Source: Leptidea sinapis
Taxonomy: Eukaryota; Arthropoda; Insecta; Lepidoptera; Pieridae
Direction of reading: 5' to 3'
Assembly: GCF_905404315.1 (NCBI RefSeq)
Contig: NC_066290.1
Location: 12,647,453 to 12,711,452, forward strand
Length of the DNA: 64,000 nucleotides
The stretch's first letter is position 1, and each line of letters begins with the position of its first letter. The notes under the pieces were generated by a model, which worked only from the letters and a program-made list of their open reading frames with translations, was not told the DNA's origin and did not search any database. The position numbers and the translations under genes were made by a program. Below, in pieces: positions 1 to 11,601 of the stretch.

Positions 1-943
1 AGATGTATTTCGTCTAGGTTCTAGGCTAGCCTTCAATCAAGATACTTTCCAAGATGTTTGGCATCTTCTGCTTGAGGGATGTCCAAATATCTATAATAAT
101 GTAGTTTTTTGAGAGCGCCACTATTCTACCATATAGCATGTATTCATAATTTGGTTGAAACTATGGATCTTAACACCAGAAAGAAGAAATAAAGAAATAT
201 CTCTTTCGATTTTGCCATACACACCTAATACATAAGTTAAGGTGAACATTTGGATCAGTCCATTTACTGTCCGATTGCCAGAAGTCAATCATCAACAGCT
301 GGCTTTTAGAATGCTTTAAGAAGCACCAGCAATTTTCAGTATGATTTCTATCAAGGTCACTCAGCTAATGATCTTGTAACTCACTCATAGATGTATGCTG
401 TTGAGTCTATGGGAGTGTTAGCTGTTATTTTGTACATTGTGAAAGGCTTTCATGGAGAGTAACTCAAAGAGCTTATAATATGACTGCCTGTTAATTGTTA
501 ATTGCCTTTAATCCCAGCGCAAGCAGACAAAAGTGTTGCTCATTGTTGGAAATTACCAACAGATAGCAACAAGTGCAATAAAGAGAGAAGAGAAAAAAAA
601 AATTGCCTGAATATTAGTACTGCTGAGAATAAGTTTGGTGTGACCCAAAGGTGGGAAAAGTATCCCCAGAGTCTCTACCATGGTGCTAGACCTCAATAAT
701 AGTAATAATAAGTTTTTATTATAAGCAAAATTACCCAGAATACATATTATGCAACTAACAGGTACAAAAGATATTCTAATACATTATTCAAAGATAAAAA
801 GTAAAATATACACAAAACTTATAAGCTATCTGGAAAGGTTAATAAAGCTCTTTCCAGCCGTCTTGGTCTAGGCACTATCATTTATTTACTATTTTTGTAT
901 TGATGCACAGATATGATATTAAAAAATATTGCTAGGCATCCCA
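1..943. other. Repeat-derived, gene-free left edge
   Basis: No host gene is supported here. Positions about 200-480 on the + strand are a much decayed LINE reverse transcriptase. The stretch near 325-470 aligns by eye with the RT region at 25588-25700 of the nearly full-length LINE (QYxFxxGxSAxDL, then AVESxG and a degraded counterpart of the AKAFDRVW block), but it carries stops. Positions 700-940 are AT-rich sequence with nothing recognisable. Confidence 0.5.
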
Positions 944-1150
944 TCACAAACCGTTTGAAGAATGCGGTCTGAGTGGTGAGTCTATCCCAGCATAGAAATC
1001 AGGCACCCTTGATTCAGCAAACATACCCGAGGCACTGCAGTACCTATGCAATATGCGAAAAGCATCATTGTACTGCATGTGCATTGTCGTGTATGACTTT
1101 TTGAAGAAATTTCCTAAAAGTTGGCAGATGCAGAAGCACTGGCAATACAC
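944..1150 (-). mobile_element. LINE reverse transcriptase C-terminal fragment
   Basis: The minus-strand translation contains YNDAFRILHRYCSASGMFAE. This block is familiar from the C-terminal part of insect LINE ORF2 proteins (AFR..L....CSASGMFAEAR). Only about 70 residues remain, and flanking sequence in the same frame is unrelated. The clade is not assigned. Confidence 0.5.
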
Positions 1151-1214
1151 ATTAAACAGTAAAATCTTGATGGGATTAACTATATCTGCAGTGTACTGTC
1201 CACTCAGACACACA

Positions 1215-1335
1215 GTTACTAAAAATGTCTTTATGTGGTGGAGACTGGAATGCGAAACACACAAACTGGGGTCCACTTTAAATTACACACAAGGAAGGTG
1301 TAATACAAGATATCTAGTGTTTTACTTCATGAGCA
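1215..1335 (+). mobile_element. LINE endonuclease fragment
   Basis: The plus-strand frame reads CGGDWNAKHTNWG. This is the GDxNAKH.xWGS core of the AP-endonuclease domain of jockey-like LINEs (the D and N are metal/substrate-binding residues). The fragment is about 40 codons long and its flanks are unrelated. Confidence 0.5.
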
Positions 1336-1344
1336 TTGACATAC

Positions 1345-3010
1345 TTTTTTTATAAGAGAGGAGTAAACGGGTAAGAGGCTCATGGGATGGGGAGATGTGA
1401 GGCAACCACCCATGGACATCCGCAACAACAGGTGTCAAGAAAGTGTTGCTGGCCTTTAAGGTGGGAGTATGCTTTTTTCTTGAAGGTCCCTAAGTAGTAT
1501 CTGTTCGGGAAAACCGCAGCCTAATTGATTTACACAAACACAAAGATACAAAGTGGCTGTGTGAGGTAAGAAATTTCTTGCGCGGTTGTGCAATGCCAGA
1601 CGTCAGTCAACGTGATGCGGGTGGTACGTCACGTCATGTCCGGTGGTAGAATTCGGCCGCTGGAATCAACCCGAACAGCTCCTGTGAGCACTCTCCGTGA
1701 TAAATGCGGTAGATGATGGAGGGAGAACCCACATCTCTACGCAATGCCATAGAATCAGGCCTATCGTAGATGACTTTATCGACGATCATTTGAGCCGCTC
1801 TTCCCGTCAAATGCTGGTACTGGGGAGCACTCGCCCAGAGGTGAGAACAGTACTCCATGTGAGGACGTATTTGAGCCCTTTAAAATTGCAGGCGGTGGCT
1901 TATAGTGAAGTACTGTCTCGCCTTACTTTTGTCTTCTTGGGGGCATGTATAATTCGCGTCATGGGCCAGCAAGTCATCGTCCCTGTGCAGTGGCGAAAGG
2001 GCTGGCTGGCAGAAGTTTTGCGACCAGAACGTACGAGTTCCCGAGGGAAGGCGTGTAAGTCTCTCGCCAATTCTGCCAATGTGCTTCGACTTAACGTCAG
2101 CAATAACTCTTTTGAGGGACCTGGAGGCATGATTATAGTGTTTTTTAAGTTCGCTGGAATTCACATCCTTAGATACAACCGCATTGACCAGAGCCTCCTA
2201 GCACTACTGCTTTCGGCGAGAGTCCATTTTGCAGGAGCGGTCAAACCTCTCACCCAGCGAAGAACAGATGCCGGCACGGTGCTCTGGATCAGGCAGTGGT
2301 CCGATGACCCCAGAGGAGAGTAAACGGAAACTAGGTAGACGTCCGAATGTGAGGTCAACAGAAGGTCCAACAGTGAAGGTCTTCCAAATCTGGGATTCGC
2401 GTTGGCGCAATAACCATTTGCGTCAGACCATATGCTAAGGTGAAGTCGTGAACAGATCTCCCTGCATGATCGGTGGTACGTGAGCCTAGCCACTTGGCGG
2501 GGTGGACGTTAAAATTCGCCAAGAAACACGATCTCTGCCGTAGAAATCTACTCCAACACGGAATCTGTAGCCATTTGGATGTGGTCAAGGAGCCGGTCAG
2601 TCTCACCGTTACTGCTATAGGACCATACAGGCATGCGTAGATTCGCGGATGGTCCTCGCATTCTACACGCAGCCAAATGATGGATAGGTCATCCTCTCTG
2701 ACGTAAACGCACACGCCAGCCCGCAGTATAAAGGAGTGTTCAAGATTATATCGCGGGTATGAGAGGTATCAGCCAGAGAGGATATCTGTGTCTCGGTTAA
2801 AAAGAGCAGGGCCGGCTTACCCGTCTCCAGGTAGAAGTGGACGGAATTTAAATTTGAGCGTCCACAGCGAATGTGGAGGAGGGTGGTTTGAGCCTCCTGC
2901 TCCTTGCCCCCAGTCAGCACATGTTTGCTCCCTCCAGAATACGCGGGGCAGCCTGGGCATCCACTCTTAGGTACAGGTCAGATTTGTGGACGCCCGGATT
3001 CTCCAGGACT
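1345..3010 (-). mobile_element. Internally deleted LINE copy, same family as 23544-26870
   Basis: Read on the minus strand, this copy starts near 3000 with the 5' leader. It continues through the endonuclease domain (TETQISSLADTSH, then CVYVRED, NVHPAKWLGSRTTDHAGRSV, LLDLLLTSHSDVYLVSV, SSDHCLI) in several frames. It then jumps from DDDLLAHDA (near 1960) straight to SKARQYFTISHRLQ (near 1910). In the intact relative these two points are about 1.15 kb apart (about 25130 to 26285), so the whole reverse transcriptase core is missing. The 3' end (KARQYF..., the C-terminal block and 3' UTR) runs to about 1350. Several frameshifts and stops show it is inactive. Confidence 0.85.
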
Positions 3011-3049
3011 GCCTAGCCTGTTACCGTCTAGAAAAATTCCTAAAAAGCG

Positions 3050-4020
3050 GTGAATCTTCCATGATAGCGCTCTCATGAAAAATCTTCACAAGAAAGAAAT
3101 TGTTACAATACATAACAGATTCCATGCTTGCTTACGCTTTTGTCACATCATTGACCTGCAATGGAAAATAGTGCAGTTTATAATGTTGAAAAAACCTGGA
3201 AAGCCACCTAACAAAGTAGCTTCATACCGGCTCATTATTATTCTACTATCCATATGGTTAAACTCTTTGAATTGGCTTTAGGGAGGACCATGGCACGATA
3301 GAACTAGTCTATATAATCGTTGGCGTAATAAGTAGGTTGCTAGAGGAAAATAAGTAAAGTTCCACCGTCTTTTTGGACATAGGCCGAGCCTTCGATAAAG
3401 TATGACATGAGCTCTTATACAAGAGTAAGAAACTTGCTTCCATACTAATTTTATATTTTTTACTCCTATCTTAATAGTCGATGCTATGAAATAAAATACA
3501 ACGAAGAATATTCGGATTTGCGTGAAATTTAATCAGGTGTATCCCAGGAATTATACTGGGTCCAGTTCTGTACACTATATTTACTGACGACCTACCAACA
3601 TCAGACGGCACTGTGGTTGCAACAGACACAGATGATAAAGCCTTGATATCCACACATGAGAATCCAATGACATGATCTGAAAACATCACATTGACAAAAT
3701 TGAGGAATGGCTTTTAAAAGTTGGAGAATGCAAGCTAATCAGTATAAATCAACACACGGAAAATATACGCTTGTGAGAGACACAATATCCCGGTGACAAT
3801 CTACAATCACGAAATTCAGCAAAATGTCCACGCTAAACATTTGGGCTTGCACTTGGATCGAAGGCTGATTTGGTATAAACACATACTGGCAAAAATGTCT
3901 TCGTTGATCACTGAGTATCTCTAAAAGTACCCCAAATCTACCTTAGCTACTGTAACAGCCTCCTGCGCACAACTAATATTTTCTTTGCATAGAGCGTTCG
4001 AATCTATCTGTTGTTATTCG
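3050..4020 (+). mobile_element. Decayed jockey-like LINE reverse transcriptase
   Basis: RT landmarks appear in order but in shifting frames. They are KKPGKPPNKVASYRLI (RT motif 1 neighbourhood, near 3190-3240), VFLDIGRAFDKV (motif A with the catalytic Asp, near 3370), then a degenerate GVPQGS and a LYTIFTDDLPTS-like stretch (near 3535-3610). The expected YADD is degraded to an ATDTDD-like sequence near 3620. The thumb region AKHLGLHLDRRLIWYKHI is near 3830-3880. Stops and frameshifts are frequent. It is much older than the LINEs on either side. Confidence 0.7.
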
Positions 4021-4209
4021 CCTTTATTCTATTATAAGTTGAAAGGGAAATAGCACTTCCTATGACCAGAAATCGAATGAGGATTTCATCATTAAGTCGA
4101 TAGTTTTACACACTTACACTTCTTTAGACTTAGATTTAGATAGATTGGCTTCCTGAAGTCTTGTGAGCATCAGTTGTGGGTTCTGAGTGTGATATGACAT
4201 CATCTTAAT

Positions 4210-5500
4210 AGATATATATGTGTAGGTAGGTAGGGGAAGACTACCTGAGTCTTCCCCTATCAGTCCTAATAGTTCTCTCTCCATTAGTCTTTCAAAAGTG
4301 GCTGGTGCATTACGAAATCCCGTACGGCATAGCTTTATACTGCCTTAAGCCTCTTCCAGTTAAGAATGCCGTCTTCTCTATGTGACGTGAATCTATTTCC
4401 ACTTGCCCAAAGCCACTTTTTAAGTCTACAGTTGTAAACCACCTTGCCACACTTAAGGTATCCAGAGTGTCATCTATTTTTATTGGTAGGGTAACTGTCC
4501 TTCTTTGTGATATCGTTAAGGCGAAACCTCATGCCTTAACGATATCACAAAGAATAATTTTTGCTGCTAATTTTTTTTCTTCACCTTTACCACTGGAGAG
4601 CAGTTAGTGTTTGATGATGCTTCAATGACATTTTTTAACATTTCCCCAATCATCTTGTCTATTTCATTTTCATATGCAACAGGTACCCGGCGTGAACGTG
4701 AATGCGCCGATACGCTTCAATTGCAGTCATGATTAGCAAACATCTGAAAATTTATTGTTGATATGAGGCTTCTTACAGTTCTGCAGTATTGTTTGAACGA
4801 ACTTCTGATCTTCCTGTTTACTGGGCTGCCCGAGAGTGATTGCTCTGCTTTACCTTTTGATGAGTCACCTTTTAAGGAGACTTCCACTTCTCTGCGCTTG
4901 AATATGCCATATTCCAGATCAAGCTTAGAGTGATAATGCTTCATAAAATCTGAACCGATTGTACAGCAATCTACTATGTCGACAACATCAACTTTATGTC
5001 TATTAACATTTCCACCAATCTTGAAGGCAGCAATACTTTCTTCCCGAACTAAGTGCTGACCAGAAGCTGTAGGGAGCTGCACACTCCCACCAAAAGAGCT
5101 CTTATAAAATGACTAAAGGAGATCGTCTTTTCATCCTGAGTTAGAGACATCATAACCTTTGCGGCTTTCCCCACAGTACCGGCCCCGTGTCCTGGCCTTT
5201 ACTAGTTTCTCTGCTGCTCTTCCGTGGCAGCCACATCTAGTGCTTCTAGTTCCCTAGAACTAATATTCACATCACCTCGGGCGTCTTTCACAAGGCATGA
5301 AAACCTCATGTGTCCTACCTCCCTACATGTATATCAAGAAAGCCCACGTCGAGAGCTCGCCATTTCCACAACATCTTTATTGCAGTTAATAGCTATAATA
5401 CTTTAAGGTTTGTGTGGTGCCCGAGACTCACAGTAGTTCTGACTTTGCGGTCGATAATTCCGCGGATGAAAGCTTGCACCAACATCTTAATCTACACCTG
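4210..5500 (-). mobile_element. Ty3/gypsy-type LTR retrotransposon remnant (gag end, protease, RT)
   Basis: On the minus strand from about 5490 down, there is a gag-like AFIRGIIDRKVRT, then a protease-like stretch (5082-4717: PTASGQHLVREES, then VDVVDIVDCCTIGSDFMKHY, typical of the second half of a retroviral-type aspartic protease). Next come RT motifs near 4470-4290: LPIKIDDTLDTLSVARWFTT, VDLKSGFGQVEID (catalytic Asp in TxDLKSG) and EKTAFLTGRGLRQYKAMPYG. No LTRs, integrase or RNase H were seen, and stops interrupt the frames, so this is an inactive fragment. The RT part contains a perfect 22-bp hairpin at about 4502-4555 (see findings). Confidence 0.75.
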
Positions 5501-5504
5501 ACGA

Positions 5505-5695
5505 GTACGTCTACCTTGGACAAATAATCCAGTTAGGCAGGTCCGGGAAAGAGGTCACTCGTCGAATCCAACTCGGATGGGCAGCATTCGGGAAGCTCCG
5601 TAAAAACTTCTCGTCCAAAATACCACAGTGTCTGAAGACGAAGTTTTTTAACCAATATGTTTTACCAGTGATGACATACGGAACGCAGACGTGTT
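5505..5695 (+). mobile_element. RTE-clade LINE fragment (RT C-terminal part)
   Basis: The plus-strand frame reads YLGQIIQLGR, then EVTRRIQLGWAAFGKL, then KIPQCLKTKFFNQYVLPVMT and YGTQT. This matches the conserved block after the RT domain in insect RTE/BovB-like elements. It abuts, in the opposite orientation, a jockey-like LINE fragment, so an open frame on the minus strand crosses the junction and makes a chimeric hypothetical protein. Confidence 0.75.
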
Positions 5696-5699
5696 TTTT

Positions 5700-7450
5700 T
5701 TTTGCAATAGGCCTGTAGTTTGCCGGATCCGAACTGTCTCCTTTTTTTGGGATGGGATGGACAAGGGCTGACTTCCATGAATCAGGGAATACGCCTTTTG
5801 AATAAGAGTGCCGGAATAAACGCGTTAGCACCGGCGTCAACTCAGGGGCACACGTTCTAAGAACGATTGGAGAAATGCGTTCCGGCCCGCTCGACCTCCT
5901 GACGTCCAACGAAAACAGAGCTCGCCTAACAGTTTTCTGTCGAAACTGTACTTCAGGCACGGAGCTCTGATACCGCGGGATGGTCGGCGGTGTTTTTCCG
6001 TTGTCGTCAAGAGTCGAGTTGGAGGCGAAAAGAGTGCACAAGAGATCGCCTTTCTCTTTTGCCGTATGGGCCAGGGTGTCAATCCTCATGTGCATGGACA
6101 GCTGGTTGAAGTTACCAAGAGCAGCTTTCGATAACGACCGCAACTTGCGTGTTCCGATCGGGTAACTGGAAAGCTGCTCGCCAATTTTGACGACGTGCTT
6201 CGATTTCGCACGGGCGATTTGCCGCTTAAAAAATCTGGAGGCATGGTTATATTTCCTCTTCAGAACTTTGCAGTTTGGATCCTTTGAGCCCAGCGCCGCA
6301 ACCCAAGTTCGATACGCCTGTATTTTGCAGTCAGATGCTGCCTTAACTGACGCATCGAGCCAAGGCTGTGATCTGCCACCGATCGGTACTACAGAGCTTG
6401 GTATAAAAATATCCATGCCCTGCAGTATCACATCGGCTACTGCAACGTCGTAAGCACTAGGATCATCCGAAGGGAAACAAACCCTGCCCCAAGGGTAGGA
6501 TACAAAAAAGGAACGCATCCTATCCCAATCTGCTGACTTGTAGTGCCAAACGCGGCGGGTCGCTGGTGGTCTGCGACGTTGGCGTCGGATAGGCACTACA
6601 CTCCTGACCAGGCAATGGTCGGACGTTCCGAGAGGGGTTCCGTCGACAGAGACCTGGTAACCATCGGGATGTGTAGTCAGCAGAAGATCTAATAAGGACG
6701 GCATATGGCTATCCACATCTGGGAGCCGCGTTGGCGACTCAACCAATTGGGACAGACCATACGCCAATGCAAAATTATGCACAGATCGCCCTGCGTAGTC
6801 TATAGTACGTGATCCAAGCCATTCGGCATCGTGCCCGTTGAAATCACCCAAGACTACGAAACTACGATTTCAGCGGAGGGGATCTGAGCAAGCACGTCAT
6901 CAAATGCCGCTTGAACTCAGCCCATGAGGTGATCCGTTTCTGCGTTACCACTATGGGACCTGTAGACACACGCATAGATGCGGACGCGGTCCTCTAAATC
7001 TACGCGGAGCCAGACAGTAGACAGGTCCCTACCCTCATAATTTCCGAGACGGCGACAGCAGATATTCTCCCTAACGTACACACATACCCCGGCATGATTC
7101 ATGAAATTATGCTCAATTTTGTACCCGGCGTGCGTTAAATATGACGTATCGCTAGGTCGAGATATCTGCGTCTCCGTAAGGCAACACGAGGCCGGCTGCG
7201 CGTCTCAAGGTGGTGGTTAACGGCGTTTAAATTGGAGTGAATTCCCCTGATATTACAGAAGTCCACATTAAGCGTGGAGCGGGGTGCCGTGGTGTTGCTG
7301 CCCTGTTTATCCTTAGATATGCGCGGTACTGTGCCCTCCCCAGAATACGAGGGGCAGCCCGAGCGAGAATGCTCGGGGAGGGATTCTCCGACTCTGGTAG
7401 AGCCGGTACCCTCCTGGGGTAATATCTTTTTAAGGACCGCTCTCATATTT
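5700..7450 (-). mobile_element. 5' part of a LINE (endonuclease and start of RT), truncated
   Basis: This is the same broad family as the LINE at 23544-26870 but a distinct, more diverged subfamily. From 7446 downward it has the leader, VDFCNIRGIHSNLNAV, CVYVREN and LSTVWLRVDLED. The long frame from 6851 to about 5700 starts MGDFNGHDAEWLGSRTIDYA and continues with LLDLLLTTHPDGYQVSV, GTSDHCLVRS and ALFSLDVRRSSGPERISPIV. It ends at VHPIPKKGDSSDPANYRPIA, just inside the RT domain. Everything 3' of this is missing. The frame then runs by chance through the neighbouring RTE fragment. Confidence 0.85.
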
Positions 7451-8932
7451 TTGTTGGGGGGTGATGGGGAGGGGTAGGTGGTCGCTAACTATGGGCCTTA
7501 AAGAGCTTATTGAAGCTTATTGTTGTTCAGCGGGCAACGGAGAGGGCTATAATCGGAGTTTACCTACAAGATCGAATTGTCTTCTATTCGGCTAATTTAA
7601 ATTAGCATGGAAAAATTTTACTTAAAATTAAAAAAATCCTTAACACTATAATTTTTTTGTCGATTAACCTTTTAAACTTGCATCCAGTAAATCGTTTCTG
7701 GGTAAGTTTTTTTTTGTATTTCTAGAGGTAGGTTTTGTAGGTTATACGAAAATAATTACTTTCGCTTTGGTTACCACTACGCACACACACAAAATGCGTC
7801 TTGGTACTTAGTAAAAGTTATTTGTCTTAATTCTTATCGCTCACCACTGTCGCTCCTCTTATGATATTTGGGGTAGTTTCTTTCAAAATATGGGAGCTGT
7901 ATCTGGGCCTACACGTAAGTATCTATCCTATTCTGTATAGTATACAGTTAGTGTACAGTTGACTGCCTTGAGCTAAAGTGAATCTGGAACCCCTAAACAT
8001 TTATTTTATTGTTTTATCACCAGCAGTGTTGTTTTCTGATTTTTACTTTATTTCAATATTCTTCAAGGACATGGTATTTGCTTTTATGTAAATTCCACGT
8101 CCATAGGAGTTCCCAGAGGGTTTGTAGTGTTATACTTTTGAAAGTTTTTTGTTTTGAAAAGAGCAATCTTTGATTTTCTTGCTCGTTCTTCTCTAAGGAA
8201 ATCTGCCTTCCGAACAAGCTGTATGAAAAAATTACATATTTCAAGTGTAATGCATTTTACCTACAAAATAAAATATTTTTGGTTTGAATAAGGCTCATTT
8301 TAGAATAGAATATCCATCTTGTTGTCTATTATAATAGCCATTATGTTTTAAAAATTTATCAAACGTCAAATTAAATTATTTGGATTGTTGATATTAGTTT
8401 TGTGTATCGTCCTGCAAACATCGCACAAGGAAGTTCATAGCATAGTTGTACGTGGAAGAAGTTCCTCAAAAACCGCACTGTAGATGAACGCCGCACATAT
8501 TAATTGATAGTCCTATCCATACATATATCATAAATAAATTAATATCTATTTTTGTTTTACCAAATGTTCTGTAAATATCCATTTGGTATTGAAAGCAATT
8601 TAACGATCATTTATAATACTGAAATGGCAAGAATTTATGTAAAAAATAAGTGTGTGTGTGTGTGTGTTAGTTATTGGGGCGTAAAAACCAATTAAGTATT
8701 GTCAAATTGCTGGTTTATTGTAATGAGTTATGAAAAACATTTTTTAATTATAATAAGTACTTCAAACAATAAATTACTATAATAATCTATTCTATCAGCA
8801 AATTTAGAAAAAAATATCTTAAAAGGAAATAGCTATTTTCTGCTGCTCTTTTTATTGTCAAACACATAGTGCCCATTAAATTATTAAAACTTTCGTGAGT
8901 CATTATTAACTTATTTACTAATACGTATTTAC
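7451..8932. other. AT-rich stretch without supported gene; LINE scrap and GT microsatellite
   Basis: No coding exon can be supported. Two donor-like sites (CTGG|GTAAG near 7697 and CACGTAAGT near 7912) invite a search for upstream Senataxin exons, but the open frames before them do not resemble an FHA N-terminus. Positions 8424-8500 are a minus-strand scrap of a LINE C-terminus/3' end (same family as 22600-22927). Positions 8650-8667 are a short GT repeat. Confidence 0.5.
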
Positions 8933-9345
8933 TCACGTTTTATCGGTGTGGGTACCGACTAGTTTCAGACCATTCGGAAGTTCGCGAAAACTTCTGTCTC
9001 TTACTGCGGTCTTGGGCTCGAAATGCGCGGCTGGACAGGGCGGGGTGCGCCGGTGGTGATGACGAACACTATGACTGACACAATGTCACTATTGGTTCCC
9101 ATGTGCACAAAATGAACTCACAATGTCCACTTCGTGATCATGGGTCTTATAAGAACCATAGTTCCGATCGTCATCACCACCGGCGCACCCCACGCCCCCA
9201 GCCCTGTCTAGCCTCGCACTACGAGCCCAAGTCCGCAGTAAGAGGTGGGACGTTATCACGAACCCACTACACTCACCCTGATGAAGGAGCTCCGAATGGT
9301 CTGAAGCTAGTTGGTACCCACGCCGATAAAACGTGTTGTTATTCT
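8933..9345. repeat. Foldback (long inverted repeat) element, about 410 bp
   Basis: The left arm (about 8933-9065) is the imperfect reverse complement of the right arm (about 9165-9345). Matching landmarks are cacgttttatcggtgtgggt against acccacgccgataaaacgtg, and gggtgcgccggtggtgatga against tcatcaccaccggcgcaccc. The loop is about 100 bp. No transposase frame is present, so this is a non-autonomous foldback or MITE-type element. It lies about 350 bp upstream of the first recognised Senataxin exon. Confidence 0.8.
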
Positions 9346-9699
9346 TGTAACTATTAAGATTTATCCTGGTCAGTATTGATGCATACAGAACTTTATTCTT
9401 TATTATCCAACCAACTGCATAACTAGTGTTTAAATTCACAATTCTTCAAGACTGATTCTATTATCACAATTTTTTTTTCATGTCTCTTCCCTCTTTCACT
9501 CTATTTATCTGAGTGCAATTTTGTAGATTTTAATAATGATCAATGGAGGACTAATAATGATAGCTGCAACTGTTTGTTCGCAATGTTTCATATTCATCAC
9601 TATCCAAATCTACAAAATTTCACTTACTTTTACTGCTAAAATTAATAATGGAAAATATGTTTAACTATATTATTCATCACACTAAATATTATTTTTTAG

Positions 9700-11601
9700 A
9701 GCTCCAATGGTATTTATGTTGGATTGAAAAAGATTCCGCCTAATGTTCCAAAATCCCTTTGTAACAATGATTTAATAGGAATTGGATGGACTTTTGGTGC
9801 ACAAACAACAAACGTTAAGGATAATGATAAATATGTGTTCAAACTAGTTGAACAATCTCAAAACATTCCAATAAAAAATAGAATACAGTTTCAAAGTGAA
9901 GAAGAATCAAATGATTCTAAAATATCATTAAAGCGAAAATTGAGTCTTGTTTCTAAAGAAGAAAGTATTGATAATGAAATAACTGAAACATCTTTAGATA
10001 AGGTGGATGAGTCTAAAAATGTTCTACCAGAAATTAATAGTGCCTCTCACCTAAATGGCAATAGTCCTGTAACAAAATGGCGAAAATGTGATAATAGAAA
10101 GGAGAACGTAAGTGATGATGGAAATGTTGAAAATAATAATTTAGAATATGAAGCCTTTTCTATAAAACAGGAATATTTAGCAAATGATGAACCTATACAA
10201 GTCGACAGTGATAGTGATAGTGAGGCAGAAAATTGGATGTTAAGACTTTCTCAAAGTTCTCCAGGTAAACCATTTATAAAAATAGCAAGAAAAGAAAAGG
10301 AAACTTGTCCCGAAGAAACATCGTATAGCCAGTGGGATGATGATGATGTAATTATCACTGAAGAAGAAGTCTATTCAGATGATTTAATAACAATACCTTG
10401 GGACAACACAGAGTCTTCCAACTGTAATAAACAAATTGGAGATTTAGAAAGCTGCAATAAACAACAATTAAATGAAAATAACATAGCATCCACTGAAGAA
10501 TGCCAGGATAAGGTTGATACAAATATAGACTTAAATTTACATCGAAATGATTCTAGTCCAAAAAGAGTACAAGTTATAGAACCATTAAGTCATCCAAGTA
10601 GAAAGAAATCTCACAGTGCTGGAAGTAAGTACATAAACATAGGGCATGTTATGTTTAATACCTTGGTTCGGTATTTTTTTTATTTATTTCGCTATTAGGC
10701 TAAATGAAAAAATTATTTACATTTTACTCTATTTTTTTTAATCAGTAAGAAAAGTATTTTTTCTTCTTTTAGGTAAATCAAAAAGTAAATATAAGAAAGA
10801 AAGCAAATCGAAGTGTAATAAGTCAATTTCAAAACATAAAATAAGTCATACTCAAAAGGAAGAAAGAAAAAAAAAGTTAAAAGAACTTGCCAGTAAAGAT
10901 AAAGAGTCAGTTGATTTTTTGACAAACTCTACAAATACTCTTACTAAACCTGTTGTTAGTGTTAAAAACACAAATTCCAATCGTGGGGCATTTTTAACGA
11001 ACGCTGTAGAAGCAAGTATTAAGTTAAAAAAGAGAAAAGAAAGTCCAAAACGAACAAAAAATACAAAAAGCGTAAACACTGAAGAAAATATTTTGAGTAT
11101 TGAAGTGAATAAAAATGAGAATAAGATATCTGTAGAAGAAGACAAACCATCAAAAATAAAAGAGTCTCGAAAGAGCAAAGGCAGAAGAAAATCTTCAAGT
11201 AAACCACAAGAAAAAGAAAAGCCCAAAGAATCTGTGACGAAAAAAGTTGTAAAGCTCACCGATACCGACTTTTTATTTTCTGGAAAGCCTATTTCCAAAG
11301 TAGAACCTTTGCCACCTAAAAAGAAAGTACGGTTCTCTACTACGCCACCAGATGTGCACGAATTTCAAATAGAACCTGGTAATCAATTGAAAAAAACAAG
11401 TACAATTAAGACTACTCTTGTTGATATTCGGCAAAGCCCTGTGTTTTCTTTGGAAAAGATTACTCTAATGAAAGTTTTAAGGTGGAATCCACACTGGTTG
11501 ACTGAGCAAACATCAAACCCTGAGCCTCCGCCTATATTAGGCCACCAAAATACCCCAATGGCTATATTGACTTCTTTTAATAGCCATAAACAATATGTGC
11601 A
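9700..11601 (+). CDS. Senataxin-like exons 1-2 seen: FHA-like end, then disordered charged region
   Basis: Exon 9700-10624 begins after a ttttttag acceptor with SSNGIYVGLKKIPPNVP and then NDLIGIGW. This looks like the C-terminal half of an FHA phosphothreonine-binding domain (S.NG.yV.......L..gD.IgiG); the N-terminal half must lie in an upstream exon. Then follow about 280 residues rich in Ser, Asp, Glu and Asn, including SDSDSEAENW and DDDDVIITEEEVYSDD. Exon 10773-11601 is Lys/Ser/Glu-rich (e.g. KSKGRRKSSSKPQEKEKPKE, PPKKKVRFSTTPPDV), probably disordered and nuclear-targeted. It ends in a folded stretch (LEKITLMKVLRWNPHWL), where the conserved part begins. The join 10624/10773 is phase 1. 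Confidence 0.85.

Noticed and set aside
4717..5082. 121-codon minus-strand frame as a possible host aspartic protease
   Set aside because: It lies between gag- and RT-like blocks of a gypsy remnant in the same direction, with DIVDCCTIGSDF typical of retroelement protease.
7690..7914. Donor-like sites as ends of upstream Senataxin-like exons
   Set aside because: The open frames before them (e.g. one ending in WELYLGLH) do not resemble an FHA domain, and no acceptor pairs convincingly.
9103..9357. His/Pro-rich 84-codon frame and its antisense partner
   Set aside because: Both lie in the foldback element; the frame is a product of its arm composition.
10852..11298. 148-codon minus-strand frame rich in Phe, Leu and Ser
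   Set aside because: It is the antisense shadow of the Lys/Glu/Ser-rich Senataxin-like exon at 10773-11601.
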